A stretch of 64,000 nt of DNA, from NCBI GenBank assembly GCA_016704345.1, contig JADJAH010000037.1:62001-126000 (forward strand), read 5' to 3'. The stretch is from Ignavibacteria bacterium (GTDB lineage Bacteria > Bacteroidota > Ignavibacteria > Tepidaquicellales > Tepidaquicellaceae). The notes beneath the pieces were generated by a model. It had not been told where the DNA came from, made no database searches, and saw only the letters and a program-made list of their open reading frames with translations. Each line of letters opens with the position of its first letter. The first letter of the stretch is position 1. Shown piece by piece: positions 36,562 to 46,229 of the stretch. The position numbers were made by a program, and so were the translations under genes.

Positions 36562-37407
36562 TTATTTTTCACGCCACAAACTTAATTCATTTTTTCCTAA
36601 TAGTAAATACTTTTCTCCGTTTAGTACCAAAAGATCTCGTATCTTGCCTTTCACATTCTTCAGATCGGGCATTTTCTTTGAGACAATTGAATTCTTCTCT
36701 GTGTCATAAACGTGAATGACCTTTCCGTCAAACATATAAACATTGTTATTCCTTATAGCAAAAGTCTCAAGCCCGTTCACAGTTATCCGTCCGAGATAAT
36801 TACCGAGATTGTCATACCTCATTATGAGCTTCTGCTCCTTGTCCTGAACATATATGAAATTTTTCCCGTCCTTAAGTATCTTCACCGGATTACCCAGTTG
36901 GCCTTTTCCTGAAACATAATCACCAAACACAAATGACGGATTCTTACCATCCCTGTAAACAACTATTCTGTTGTTGTCTTTATCAATAACATATAACTCA
37001 CTTGAGTTCAGAACCAGGCTGGCAACGGGTGTTCTGAATTTCAAATTATCAGGTATATCTTCGATGTTTGGATATAGGGATGAGATATAATTCAGTTCTA
37101 AATCAAGACGCTGAACTCTATTGTTCTTTCCGTCAGATACGAATATATCCAATCCGGATGAAGCATCAATGCTTGTTGGTTTATCAAATTGGCCTTCAGC
37201 CCAGCCCTGCTTTCCATTTCTCTTAAGATAATTCAGCTGACCGTCAAATTTTACTATCTGATTTGCACCTGCATCTAGAACATATATGTTCTCTTTGGCA
37301 TCAACGGTCATAGATACTGCGTCCATGAAATCAGTTACCGATGTTCCTTTGGTTAAACTGCTATCACCCGCAGTAATTAAAAACGAAAAGATGAATGCGA
37401 ATATCAT
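36562..37407 (-). CDS. Six-bladed NHL-type beta-propeller protein
   Basis: 281 residues. A short hydrophobic N-terminus (MIFAFIFSFLITAG) is probably a signal sequence. After it come NHL-like repeats: NIYVLDAGANQIVKFD, GLDIFVSDGKNNRVQRLD, ELYVIDKDNNRIVVYRD and FIYVQDKEQKLIMRYD, each a blade of a six-bladed propeller. Such proteins bind partners or sense ligands. It lies just after the DUF1207-like gene (11 bases), in one unit with it and the VWA gene. Confidence 0.75.
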   Translation of the reverse strand: MIFAFIFSFLITAGDSSLTKGTSVTDFMDAVSMTVDAKENIYVLDAGANQIVKFDGQLNYLKRNGKQGWAEGQFDKPTSIDASSGLDIFVSDGKNNRVQRLDLELNYISSLYPNIEDIPDNLKFRTPVASLVLNSSELYVIDKDNNRIVVYRDGKNPSFVFGDYVSGKGQLGNPVKILKDGKNFIYVQDKEQKLIMRYDNLGNYLGRITVNGLETFAIRNNNVYMFDGKVIHVYDTEKNSIVSKKMPDLKNVKGKIRDLLVLNGEKYLLLGKNELSLWREK

Positions 37408-37418
37408 GATGTGGATTA

Positions 37419-38276
37419 TTAAAATTCTAGTTTCATTCCAATGCCCTTAGTATTCAAGTAACTGCCATAATACTGTCCTCTGTAATCCTGTCCTTCATAA
37501 TAATTAAAAAAAACAGTAATTCCCCGTGAGTTCTTCCTGCCCAGAGAGATTCCGGTCTCAAGATTCTCGTTTGCGTTTGTTGCGTCAGATACTTCTGAAA
37601 TTGTGACCTCGTTTGAGATGTAAAAACTTAGCATGTCAGACAGGAAATATCGTGCCTCAAATCCGATTTGTCCACTAAGTGGAGAAATCTCATCTGGTAT
37701 TGAATGGAAAATGAAGTTTATTCCCCCTTGTGCCCGCAAAAGAAAATTCCTTGATATATCATATTCATAAATCGCAGAAAGGTCAAAGAACTCTTTACTG
37801 AAAACAAAAGGAGTGAAAATTGTATCGGTTCTTTCATACACATGTCCGTCTTGCAGATGGGACGATATGTGTGACAATCTGAATCTCGCTGAAACTCTAC
37901 GGTCTTTGGAAATATTAGATTTGAAATTCAGATTGATGCCGAAGAAATAATCTATTGCATCTACCGGGAATTTGAAATTTGATTCAGTTCGAAGATTTGA
38001 AAAAGTGAAGAAGTCTGCCCCCGCCGAAAAAATCTTGTTACCGGATTTTACTGCAACAACATCTAAAGAGGCGCCAATGTCGAGCTTAAGGTAATCCGTG
38101 TTTGTGTATTTTTGAAAACCAATTCTTGCTTCAAGAATGCCTGCTTCAAGCGGTTCATAAACTTTTTCGGATCTGAAGAAATAAATACTGTCATTGTCTT
38201 TGGCTGAAAGCGAATGAGCCTGCAAGAAAAATACTGCAAGAAAAAATGCGAAGAAGATCTTCAAGCGATTGGTCAA
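37419..38276 (-). CDS. DUF1207-like outer-membrane beta-barrel protein
   Basis: 285 residues with signal peptide ending HSLSAK. The mature protein is a run of amphipathic strands (FRLSHISSHLQDG, FLLRAQGGINFIFH, GISLGRKNSRGITVFFNYYEGQD), with a final strand ending GIGMKLEF and a terminal Phe, the usual outer-membrane sorting signal. The S-H-I-S-S-H-L segment resembles the DUF1207 family, which has no known function. Overlaps the VWA gene by ATGA (38273-38276), upstream partner on the same transcript. Confidence 0.6.
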   Translation of the reverse strand: MTNRLKIFFAFFLAVFFLQAHSLSAKDNDSIYFFRSEKVYEPLEAGILEARIGFQKYTNTDYLKLDIGASLDVVAVKSGNKIFSAGADFFTFSNLRTESNFKFPVDAIDYFFGINLNFKSNISKDRRVSARFRLSHISSHLQDGHVYERTDTIFTPFVFSKEFFDLSAIYEYDISRNFLLRAQGGINFIFHSIPDEISPLSGQIGFEARYFLSDMLSFYISNEVTISEVSDATNANENLETGISLGRKNSRGITVFFNYYEGQDYRGQYYGSYLNTKGIGMKLEF

Positions 38277-39367
38277 TCGTAATTTCTTCTGTTTCTGAGA
38301 TAATCTACAAAAATGCTTTGTCCAAGATTGTCAAGCGTTGAGTAATAAGCTTTGCCGTTGTTTGCTTTGGTGAATTCTTCAATGAAGTTGACGAGATAAT
38401 AATCTTCCGCAATCATAAATGTGGTTATCTTGATCTTATCTTTTCTGCATGCTACAGCTTCATCCAAAGTTTTATTTACGATTCTCGGATCCAGTCCAAA
38501 CGAGTTCTTATAGATACGTCCGTCGTCAGTAAACAAAGCAGACGGCTTTCCGTCAGTTATCATAAATATCTGTTTATTGACATTCCCCTTTTTCCTCAAT
38601 ATCTGCCTTGCAAGCCTTAACCCTGCTTTTGTGTTTGTATGAAACGGACCTACGGCGAGAAACGGAAGATCCTTTACTGTAATCTCTTTTGCGTCATCGC
38701 CAAAGACAACAATGCTTAGTTTATCTTTTGGGAAGCGTGACAGAATAAGTTCCGATAATCCAAGGGCAACTTCCTTTGCGGGCGTGATCCTGTCTTCTCC
38801 ATAAAGTATCATGCTGTGCGAAATGTCAATCATCAGAACTGTTGCGCAGCTTGTCATGTGCTCCGTTTCATAAACTTCTATATCACTTTCCTCAAGTCTG
38901 AAATTGTCAGGATCCGATTTTAAGTAGGCATTCTTGATTGTAGATGTCAGATCAATATTTGTAACCTGATCTCCAAATTCATACTTCCTCAATTCGCCAA
39001 GACGATCAACTCCTTTTCCGCTCTTGTTTGTTTCGTGGAATCCGGATGTATCAGGCTTCATTCCGGAAAAGATCTTCCTCATAGAATCCTGCCTGATTCT
39101 CTGAGAGCCTTTTGAGGTTACGATATTCATTCCTTCTTTCTCGGCTATGTAGCCCTTTCGTTTCAGTTCTTCGACAAAGTCTCCAAACGAAAGCTTATCA
39201 TCAAACATGTCATATTCTTCTCCCAATTGCTCAAGCCAATCCAGCGCTTCATCGGCATCGCCGTTAGTTCTCACAAGAAGCTGGGAAAACAATGAGAATA
39301 AATTCTCAAGTCTGCTTTCGTCAGTCTGAGACTCTGGTCGCCATTTTGAATACTGAATATTGTACAT
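38273..39367 (-). CDS. VWA-domain protein (metal-ion-dependent adhesion site)
   Basis: 364 residues. The von Willebrand A domain occupies about 170-355. The MIDAS motif DISHS (181-185) sits in TVLMIDISHSMILYG, with the partner Thr in TNTKAGLRLARQ and the Asp in IFMITDGKPSAL. The first 165 residues are an alpha-helical region (FSQLLVRTNGDADEALDWLEQL) typical of the cytosolic VWA proteins that pair with MoxR AAA ATPases. No MoxR gene is adjacent. Between nuoN (nine bases upstream) and the DUF1207-like gene. Confidence 0.85.
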   Translation of the reverse strand: MYNIQYSKWRPESQTDESRLENLFSLFSQLLVRTNGDADEALDWLEQLGEEYDMFDDKLSFGDFVEELKRKGYIAEKEGMNIVTSKGSQRIRQDSMRKIFSGMKPDTSGFHETNKSGKGVDRLGELRKYEFGDQVTNIDLTSTIKNAYLKSDPDNFRLEESDIEVYETEHMTSCATVLMIDISHSMILYGEDRITPAKEVALGLSELILSRFPKDKLSIVVFGDDAKEITVKDLPFLAVGPFHTNTKAGLRLARQILRKKGNVNKQIFMITDGKPSALFTDDGRIYKNSFGLDPRIVNKTLDEAVACRKDKIKITTFMIAEDYYLVNFIEEFTKANNGKAYYSTLDNLGQSIFVDYLRNRRNYD

Positions 39368-39375
39368 ATACTTGT

Positions 39376-40809
39376 CTAAGAGATGAACTTAAATAACCTA
39401 AAGAAAAGATCGGGTACGAATCCGAATACAAGAGTGCCGGCAACTGCAAGCACAGTTGCGAATGCTGCTGTAGCAGGAACTACAGAAACTTCTGTACTTA
39501 CTTCATCCGCAGCGTCAAAGAACCACATAAAAACTATTACTTTGAGATAGTAGTAAACACCTATCAAACTCAGCATTATACCAATGACAGCAAGCCAGAT
39601 CATGTTAGCTTCGATAGCCGCATAAAAAATATAATACTTTCCCCAGAAGCCGGCAAATGGAGGTATGCCTGCAAGCGAGAATAGGAAGACAGTCATGAAT
39701 ACTGCCATCCAGGGATTCCTTTTTCCGAGTCCCTTATAGAAATCTATATCCACATTCTTGTAATCCCTTGAACCGTCATCTTTCTTCTCAAGTATGGATG
39801 CAATTACAAATGCACCCAACTGCATAAAAGTATATGCAATCAAGTAAAACGAAATACCAGTTAGCGCTGTCCTGTTCATTGCCGCTACTCCCACAAAAAT
39901 ATATCCTGCACTGGCAATTGATGAGTAAGCAAGCAATCTCTTAATATTAGTTTGGGCCAAAGCTATAACATTTCCGTACAGCATAGTTGCTACTGCCGCC
40001 ATGGCGAAGACCATTTTGTAATCTGCAATATTGAGCGCCAGAATTATCGGGAGAATCGTTCCAACTGCAGCAACTTTTCCCGCTGTTGACAACATTCCTG
40101 AAACTACAGTTGGCGCACCGTCATACACATCAGGCACCCACATCTGAAACGGAAATACACCGATCTTGAACATGAATCCAATGAAGAAAAGCCCGAGTCC
40201 GACTATGAATACAAAACTCTTCATTGCCTGCTTGTTAGCATATATTGCCGTGAGATTTGTTGTGCCGGTTATACCATATATCAGAGCAATACCGTAAAGT
40301 ATAAAGCCCGTCATGAACATGCCAAGAAGCAAGTACTTTAGCGCGCTTTCGTTAGACTTTGTCCTCTTCCTCAGAAATCCAGCGAGAACATAAAAGCAGA
40401 TAGACATTATTTCCAGGCCGATGAAAATGATAAGAATGTCGTTGGCGCTAACCATTAAAAGCATCCCAAGCAATGAAAAAAACAGCAATGAATAATACTC
40501 GGTGAATTCTATGTTCTCCTTTTTCAAATAGCTCTTCGAAGCTAAGATCGTTATCAATACACTTAACATCATGATCACAGAAAAACTTACGGAAGTGTTT
40601 GTGATTCTCAGATATTGATTGAAGACCAATGCTTCATGACTCAGTTGAAAGAAGGAAGCGACAATTGCGCAAACTACAGAAACCACGCTGAATCCGAATA
40701 CTACATCCTTTGCATTCTTTGAGAATGCTTCGATAAGCAAAATGAATGTCGCGGAAAACGCAATTATTAAGATCGGGATTATTTCAGTTAACTCTTTTAG
40801 TTGTATCAT
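39376..40809 (-). CDS. nuoN: NADH-quinone oxidoreductase subunit N
   Basis: 477-residue antiporter-like membrane subunit of complex I, proton pumping, about 14 hydrophobic segments. Family marks: the buried Lys/Glu region GLEIMSICFYVLAG near 125-138, KIGVFPFQMWVPDVYDGAPT near 215-234, and the C-terminal FSLAGIPPFAGFWGKYYIF near 365-383. It normally ends the nuo operon after nuoL and nuoM, but here the genes on both sides (VanZ-like and VWA) are unrelated, so the other nuo genes lie elsewhere. Three bases separate it from the VanZ-like gene. Confidence 0.92.
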   Translation of the reverse strand: MIQLKELTEIIPILIIAFSATFILLIEAFSKNAKDVVFGFSVVSVVCAIVASFFQLSHEALVFNQYLRITNTSVSFSVIMMLSVLITILASKSYLKKENIEFTEYYSLLFFSLLGMLLMVSANDILIIFIGLEIMSICFYVLAGFLRKRTKSNESALKYLLLGMFMTGFILYGIALIYGITGTTNLTAIYANKQAMKSFVFIVGLGLFFIGFMFKIGVFPFQMWVPDVYDGAPTVVSGMLSTAGKVAAVGTILPIILALNIADYKMVFAMAAVATMLYGNVIALAQTNIKRLLAYSSIASAGYIFVGVAAMNRTALTGISFYLIAYTFMQLGAFVIASILEKKDDGSRDYKNVDIDFYKGLGKRNPWMAVFMTVFLFSLAGIPPFAGFWGKYYIFYAAIEANMIWLAVIGIMLSLIGVYYYLKVIVFMWFFDAADEVSTEVSVVPATAAFATVLAVAGTLVFGFVPDLFFRLFKFIS

Positions 40810-40812
40810 TTA

Positions 40813-41637
40813 TCAATAAACTTTATATGGTTTGATTTCTGAAGTAGTAAGCGTTTTCCTCATACCCTTTTTATTTGTTACAATTATTCTGAACTGAACT
40901 TTCTCGTTATCATTCAAGCTTTCGGAAAAATAGCTCTCATCTCTGGCCTGAATTACCACAACCACCATCTTTCCTTCAGCTGATTCTTCATTTCTTGTTT
41001 CAAATGACTTTTCATTAAACTCTCCGCCTGTTCTTGAAATAAAAAGCTTGTCAACAACCAATGAATCATTCGTTTTGCCATTCCCAATCATTATTTGGAA
41101 GCCAAGTCTCGGTCCCCTTTCATCTAATACCGGCATATGATCGGTCCAGCATTCTTCACTCACAATCTTAGGCTCAAATACACTTTTCTGGTTTGTATCG
41201 ATCTTTCCTGAAGTGTTACAAGCAAACAAGAATGTCACTAACAAGATAGAGGTTGTCATTATAGATTTTCTTTCAATCACAAATCTGACAATAAACATGC
41301 CAATAACAACTCCCGCTATATCAGCAACCCAGTCACTTAATTCACAACTTCTCATTGGCACAAATTTCTGATGTAACTCATCAGTCACACCGTAAAGTGC
41401 TGAAAAACATCCCGCAAACACTAATGCATTGTTGCGCAATTTAACACTTTTCGTCTGATATTTTAATGAATAAAAAAATAGAATGAAAAGAATAAAATAG
41501 ACAAATGCATGGACGAATTTATCAGAAAATTCAAATCCTATTTTAGGAATTTCCTCACCGGGAATTGATGAAGCAATGAAGATCAACAACAAGTATGATA
41601 TTAGAGCAAAGTGGAATAATTTGGGGTGAAGTTTCAA
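40813..41637 (-). CDS. VanZ-domain protein fused to a lipoprotein-like domain
   Basis: 274 residues. The first part (about 1-125) is a VanZ-type membrane domain, with four hydrophobic segments and the family motif DELHQKFVPMRSCELSDWVADIAG. The second part begins at Met127 and reads MTTSILLVTFLFAC, a complete lipoprotein signal with Cys140, then about 135 soluble residues (DTNQKSVFEPKI, GPRLGFQIMIGN, ESYFSESLNDNEKVQF). Either a true fusion, or a separate lipoprotein gene starting at 41259 whose upstream stop is missing. The stop/start overlap with nnrD (41634-41637) is ATGA. Confidence 0.75.
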   Translation of the reverse strand: MKLHPKLFHFALISYLLLIFIASSIPGEEIPKIGFEFSDKFVHAFVYFILFILFFYSLKYQTKSVKLRNNALVFAGCFSALYGVTDELHQKFVPMRSCELSDWVADIAGVVIGMFIVRFVIERKSIMTTSILLVTFLFACNTSGKIDTNQKSVFEPKIVSEECWTDHMPVLDERGPRLGFQIMIGNGKTNDSLVVDKLFISRTGGEFNEKSFETRNEESAEGKMVVVVIQARDESYFSESLNDNEKVQFRIIVTNKKGMRKTLTTSEIKPYKVY

Positions 41638-43187
41638 ATCAGTCCGGCATTAACTTTCGCTGCAGGAATTTTGCCAATGAGATCACTTGCAATTGTAGAA
41701 CTCTCTCCTGATTCTTCATACATCATGTCGCCTGCCATTCCGTGAAGAAGTGTTCCGGCAATTGCACTTTCGAGCCGCTTCCCTGACTTTGCCCAAATCG
41801 CTCCTATCATTCCTGACAAAACATCCCCGGATCCAGCGGTTGCCAGGTTTTGCTTGCCTGTAGGATTTATGAAAACTTTTCCATTGTCAGCTATCAATGT
41901 GGGAGCATTCTTCAGCACTAATGTTATACCCAATCTTTCGGAAAATCTTTTGGCTTCCCCGACAAAATCAACCATCAGTTCATCGATTTCAATTTCATTG
42001 ACACCCGTAAATTCACCAAAGTGAGGTGTAAGAATTATGTCTTTTCCTTTTAGCAAACCGGAGAATCCTTTGAATGCATAAATGGCATCAGCATCTATTA
42101 AAAATCTGCAACTGTTGTTTTCTATTACCATTCTTCTCACAAGCTCCATAGTATCTTCGTTTTTTGACAGACCGGGTCCTACAAGCACTACATCAGCCCA
42201 ATCGATCTTATCCCGAATTTGTTCATATGACTTGAATGAGATACTGCCGGATGAATTTTCCTGCAACGGCATCTTCATGACTTCGGTCAGCTTGAGTTCT
42301 ATTACTTCAAACACAGAATTGGGAACCGCGGCAATGACTGCTCCGGAACCTGTTCTTATGGCAGACTGAGCACTTAGATATGTTGCACCTGTAAGCCCGG
42401 GAGAACCGGAGATTAACAAGAGTTTGCCGTTTGTGTATTTGTTGGAAGATACATCCCTTGAAAGAATACTTTTCTCTATATCACTGATTTCTGTTTTAAA
42501 AATGCACTCTTCATTTCTAACGGCGAATTCGTCATCACTTATTCCAATATTCATCACATGTGGTTCTCCTGAATTTTTTTTGCCGTCGTAGAACAGGCAT
42601 TCGAGTTTCATCGCTCCCATCGTCAAAGTGTGATCAGCACTGAAACATACTCCATTCTGTTTGTGAGATGTCAACCCGGAGGGAATATCTATAGCTATCC
42701 GTTCAACATTTTCCAATGTATTCACCTTTCTCAGTAATCCCTCAATCTTTTCATCAGGAGATCCTTTAAATCCTATCCCAAAGATACAATCAATAATTAT
42801 TCTTGTTTCGGAAGACAGATTTTTTTCGAGCTCTGTTACATCTCTGCAATCAAATACATGAACGAAAGTCCTTTCCTGATTTTTGAGAAGATTAAAATTC
42901 TCAAGTGCTATGCCGGTAAGAGAATCCCTTCCAAACACTAATCCCAGTTTGACATTGTAATTCATGTTTGCCAAATGCCTTGCAATAACAAATCCGTCCC
43001 CAGCGTTATTTCCTTTACCAGCAAGGATCAGCAAATTGCTGATCTGATCTGCAGAATAGTTTGCTGTTATGAAGTCTACACAACTTCTTCCTGCATTCTC
43101 CATCAGCACAAGTGTAGAAATGCCGGTAGAATTGCAGATATCTTCTTCGATCTTTTGAAATGAGTCTTTGGGAAAAATGCTCTTCAT
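41634..43187 (-). CDS. nnrD: Bifunctional NAD(P)H-hydrate epimerase and ADP-dependent dehydratase
   Basis: 517 residues repairing hydrated NADH/NADPH. The N-terminal epimerase (YjeF_N, about 1-215) has ILAGKGNNAGDGFVIARHL. The C-terminal dehydratase (carbohydrate-kinase fold, about 230-510) has VLVGPGLSKNED, ILTPHFGEFTGV and the Mg/ATP-site loop NLATAGSGDVLSGMIGAIWAKSG. The fused layout is the common bacterial form. Upstream partner of the VanZ-like gene by ATGA overlap and downstream of rpe (28 bases). Confidence 0.93.
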   Translation of the reverse strand: MKSIFPKDSFQKIEEDICNSTGISTLVLMENAGRSCVDFITANYSADQISNLLILAGKGNNAGDGFVIARHLANMNYNVKLGLVFGRDSLTGIALENFNLLKNQERTFVHVFDCRDVTELEKNLSSETRIIIDCIFGIGFKGSPDEKIEGLLRKVNTLENVERIAIDIPSGLTSHKQNGVCFSADHTLTMGAMKLECLFYDGKKNSGEPHVMNIGISDDEFAVRNEECIFKTEISDIEKSILSRDVSSNKYTNGKLLLISGSPGLTGATYLSAQSAIRTGSGAVIAAVPNSVFEVIELKLTEVMKMPLQENSSGSISFKSYEQIRDKIDWADVVLVGPGLSKNEDTMELVRRMVIENNSCRFLIDADAIYAFKGFSGLLKGKDIILTPHFGEFTGVNEIEIDELMVDFVGEAKRFSERLGITLVLKNAPTLIADNGKVFINPTGKQNLATAGSGDVLSGMIGAIWAKSGKRLESAIAGTLLHGMAGDMMYEESGESSTIASDLIGKIPAAKVNAGLI

Positions 43188-43215
43188 GATGAAATGCCGA
43201 AAAATATTCCGGTGC

Positions 43216-43875
43216 TTAGAATTGAGATACTGCCTCTTTCAACTTTGTTATTGCCTGCGTCTTATCTACAGCGTTAAACACTGATGATCCTGCCACAAAC
43301 ATGTCAGCTCCCGCATTACAAAGATCTGCAATGTTGTGTATGCTTACCCCTCCGTCTACTTCAATCAGACAATCTTCATTCAATTGTATGATCATGTCTT
43401 TCAACTCTTTGATCTTGTTATAAGAATGCTCAATGAACTTCTGTCCTCCAAATCCGGGGTTGACACTCATTACTAAAACAAAATCAACCGTGCTGATAAT
43501 ATCTTCCAGTATGAAAACCGGAGTTGCCGGATTTATTACTACCCCGGCTTTTATGCCGGCATCTTTTATAGTGCTGATTGTTCTATGCAGGTGAGTATTA
43601 TTTTCGTAGTGAACAGAAATGAAATTTGCCCCGGCTTTGATAAATTCAGGAATGTGCATATCAGCATTGTTAATCATTAGATGAACATCAAGCGGCAGAC
43701 TTGTAATCTTTCGCACATCTCTTATCACTTTAGCACCAAAACTGATGTTTGGAACGAAACTTCCGTCCATAATATCACAGTGAATGATATCTGCTCCCGC
43801 ATCTTCAACAATTCTTATTTCTTCACCAAGTCTTGAGAAATCAGCAGACAGAATTGATGGGCAGATAAATTTCAT
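43216..43875 (-). CDS. rpe: Ribulose-phosphate 3-epimerase
   Basis: 219-residue TIM barrel of the pentose phosphate pathway that interconverts ribulose- and xylulose-5-phosphate. Active-site stretches: PSILSADFSRLGEEI near the start; HCDIMDGSFVPNISFG (metal-binding His and catalytic Asp); PLDVHLMI; VLVMSVNPGFGGQKFI; and IEVDGGVSIHNI with the second catalytic Asp. Normal length. Between nnrD and the PASTA gene. Confidence 0.95.
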   Translation of the reverse strand: MKFICPSILSADFSRLGEEIRIVEDAGADIIHCDIMDGSFVPNISFGAKVIRDVRKITSLPLDVHLMINNADMHIPEFIKAGANFISVHYENNTHLHRTISTIKDAGIKAGVVINPATPVFILEDIISTVDFVLVMSVNPGFGGQKFIEHSYNKIKELKDMIIQLNEDCLIEVDGGVSIHNIADLCNAGADMFVAGSSVFNAVDKTQAITKLKEAVSQF

Positions 43876-43917
43876 ATGATAATCAATCTTGAATTATTCA
43901 AAATATCTTAATCAATT

Positions 43918-44886
43918 TCATTGTTCTTTCTGATCTGAATTATCTTTATCCGACGGAGGTTGTTTATCTTTGCTCTTTTCCGGTTCTTTAGTTTTGTCAG
44001 TTTCCTTGCTTTGGTCTTTGTTGCCGGTATTCGGGCTTTCCTTAGTATCACTCTTAGTTGATTCCTTGTTCACACCGGGCTTATTGGTCTGACTATTTTT
44101 CTCTGTGGAGCCATTCAAATCGGCATTGCCTTCAACTGACATGTCCGCTTCATCTTCTTCTATCTTTATGACTACCTTTTTCTTTGCCACAAACAATTCT
44201 ATTGATGTATTCTCGTTAGCAGATTTATCTGCCTTTGGATATTGATCCACAACCTGTCCGGCAGGAACTTCATTATTGGTTTGATACGTGACTTTGCCGA
44301 CTTTAAGCTTACTCTCATTTATAAGTTTCTTAGCATACTCTAGATTTTTTCCGACTATCATTGGCACCCGCAACTCTCCTGCGAGCGGGCCGTCACTTAT
44401 GATCAGTTCAATTGCAGTGTTGCGCTTAACCTTACTTCCCGGTTGTACTATCTGAGACAGAACATGATCCTCAGGAAACTCGCTTGTACTCTTTCTTACC
44501 GTTTCACCAACTTTTAATCCTCTTTGCTCTAAAGCGAACTTTGCATCTCTTAATGATCTTCCTTTAAGATTTGGAACTTCCGACAATTGTTCACCACCAC
44601 AAATTGTAACATAAACTCTTCTGCCTGATTTCACCATAACATCGGGTGGAGGATTCTGGTCGAGTATCTGACCAATAGGAATTTTCTCATCAAACTTTAT
44701 GTCTGCCTGCTTAATATCCAACCCTGTTTCTTCAACTATTTTTTTAGCATCAAGAAAATTCAGTCCGGTTAATTTAGGGACCTTAGTAGTTTCATAGTGA
44801 TTTACATAAATGGGCATTACTGCATAGTTGAAAATCAGAAAAATGCAAATAAGCGCAGATAGAAATATTAGTAACCTTTTTAGCAT
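43918..44886 (-). CDS. Membrane-anchored PASTA-domain protein
   Basis: 322 residues with one N-terminal membrane segment (about 5-25), then three PASTA domains (about 33-100, 101-168 and 172-240; recurrent phrases VPKLTGLNFLDAKKIV, VPNLKGRSLRDAKFAL and VPMIVGKNLEYAKKLI). A long charged Ser/Lys/Glu/Pro tail (about 245-322) completes it. PASTA domains bind peptidoglycan or beta-lactams and usually sit on PBPs or Ser/Thr kinases; here there is no kinase or transpeptidase domain, so it is a stand-alone periplasmic peptidoglycan-binding protein. It precedes rpe by 42 bases. Confidence 0.9.
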   Translation of the reverse strand: MLKRLLIFLSALICIFLIFNYAVMPIYVNHYETTKVPKLTGLNFLDAKKIVEETGLDIKQADIKFDEKIPIGQILDQNPPPDVMVKSGRRVYVTICGGEQLSEVPNLKGRSLRDAKFALEQRGLKVGETVRKSTSEFPEDHVLSQIVQPGSKVKRNTAIELIISDGPLAGELRVPMIVGKNLEYAKKLINESKLKVGKVTYQTNNEVPAGQVVDQYPKADKSANENTSIELFVAKKKVVIKIEEDEADMSVEGNADLNGSTEKNSQTNKPGVNKESTKSDTKESPNTGNKDQSKETDKTKEPEKSKDKQPPSDKDNSDQKEQ

Positions 44887-45040
44887 GTAAGAAGCTAATA
44901 ATATGACTTAATAAATGAAATGAAATTGAAAAGTAAAAACATGTTGGCCTGCATTGCGGTTGGTGAGAAGTTTGAATATTCGAATCTCTGGCAAGAATGA
45001 TCAGAAAAATTATCTATAACTTTGGATTATGTTAGTCGAT

Positions 45041-46084
45041 TCATTTGACAAAGCTAATTCTTACAAAATCCGTGAATCGATCTGCTTGCAGAACAACAAA
45101 ATAAATGCCGCTTGAATAATTTGATGCATCAAGTTTGAATTCATAATTCCCTGCATTAAATCGAACATTAATAAGCTCCTCAATCAATTTTCCCTCTGTA
45201 GAATAAATCCTCATAATAGTTTGTGAGCTCCGTGGCAATGAAAATTTAATAAGCGTAGATGAATTAAACGGATTTGGGTAATTATTATGCAACTCAAAGA
45301 TTTCGGGAATTTCTGAATTAATTACATTGATCCCAATCGGACTTCCAACCAATGAATTCAGGAAATTTGCCATCAGATTTTTTGCGGACGATCGATCGAT
45401 TGCGTTATAACTGAAACTCATGTTTATGATCTGCACTTGATCAATTGACGGGAACACCAATACACCGGCTGAATTTTGGGAGAGCTCACATTTGTACAAA
45501 AGTAATGAAGTTTCCATCTTTGGACAAACATCCTGTAGATAATTACTTCCTGTTAGGACATTTAAGTTAACTGGAAGCGGGTTCGGAATATTGGCAATAG
45601 TAGAGCCCACATAATCCGGATTGATCTCAAAATTGCCTCCGGTATTTGATAACCAATTCGATGCCTTCAGGACCTTATTAAGAAATGCAGCATATCCGGG
45701 AACGATTGCGCTTACATAGCCATTTTCACCTCCTTCAATAAGAATCTTGCCGCCACTATTAGAATGAGATATAAGAATGTTACGCATGAAAGAATTTGAA
45801 CACGGGTTAGGATTTGTACCGGTACAAAGAATTGTAAGGTCATGACTTTCAACTATTCCAGGGGTTATAAGATCGGGCACTATTTCATTTATTGAATACC
45901 CCATAGACCTAATGTCTTCCACTAATAAATCCGATACAGACCCAAGATCATCTTTAATTATCAGCAGACCGGGAACTCTGCTTGTAATTTTTTCTTCACT
46001 CATTGAATGCGTGATGTCAACTGACATGATCCATAGAATTGCAATTAGGAGTGTACATATTCTATATGGTAACAAGTTTCTCAT
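45041..46084 (-). CDS. T9SS cargo protein with a GATase/ThuA-like fold
   Basis: 347 residues. N-terminal signal region (MRNLLPYRICTLLIAILWIM). Residues about 38-240 have an alternating alpha/beta layout with LLIIKDDLGSVSDLLVEDI, HDLTILCTGTNPN and GGKILIEGGENGY, reminiscent of class-I glutamine-amidotransferase-like (ThuA) folds. No catalytic Cys-His pair is evident, so it may be structural. The T9SS sorting domain starts at NYPNPFNSSTLI (here FNSST instead of FNPST) and ends VRISFVK. Single gene, facing YajQ divergently. Confidence 0.8.
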   Translation of the reverse strand: MRNLLPYRICTLLIAILWIMSVDITHSMSEEKITSRVPGLLIIKDDLGSVSDLLVEDIRSMGYSINEIVPDLITPGIVESHDLTILCTGTNPNPCSNSFMRNILISHSNSGGKILIEGGENGYVSAIVPGYAAFLNKVLKASNWLSNTGGNFEINPDYVGSTIANIPNPLPVNLNVLTGSNYLQDVCPKMETSLLLYKCELSQNSAGVLVFPSIDQVQIINMSFSYNAIDRSSAKNLMANFLNSLVGSPIGINVINSEIPEIFELHNNYPNPFNSSTLIKFSLPRSSQTIMRIYSTEGKLIEELINVRFNAGNYEFKLDASNYSSGIYFVVLQADRFTDFVRISFVK

Positions 46085-46229
46085 AATTGGAAGTTATCAC
46101 CTTTACATCCAAAATGAAATTAACAAGCAGAGTCTTTGAATTGAGTTTTATTAAATGAATTTCAAATTACAATTTCTTTTAAAACATATTCGCATTATTA
46201 TTGAGTACAATAAAAGTAAAAACATAATC

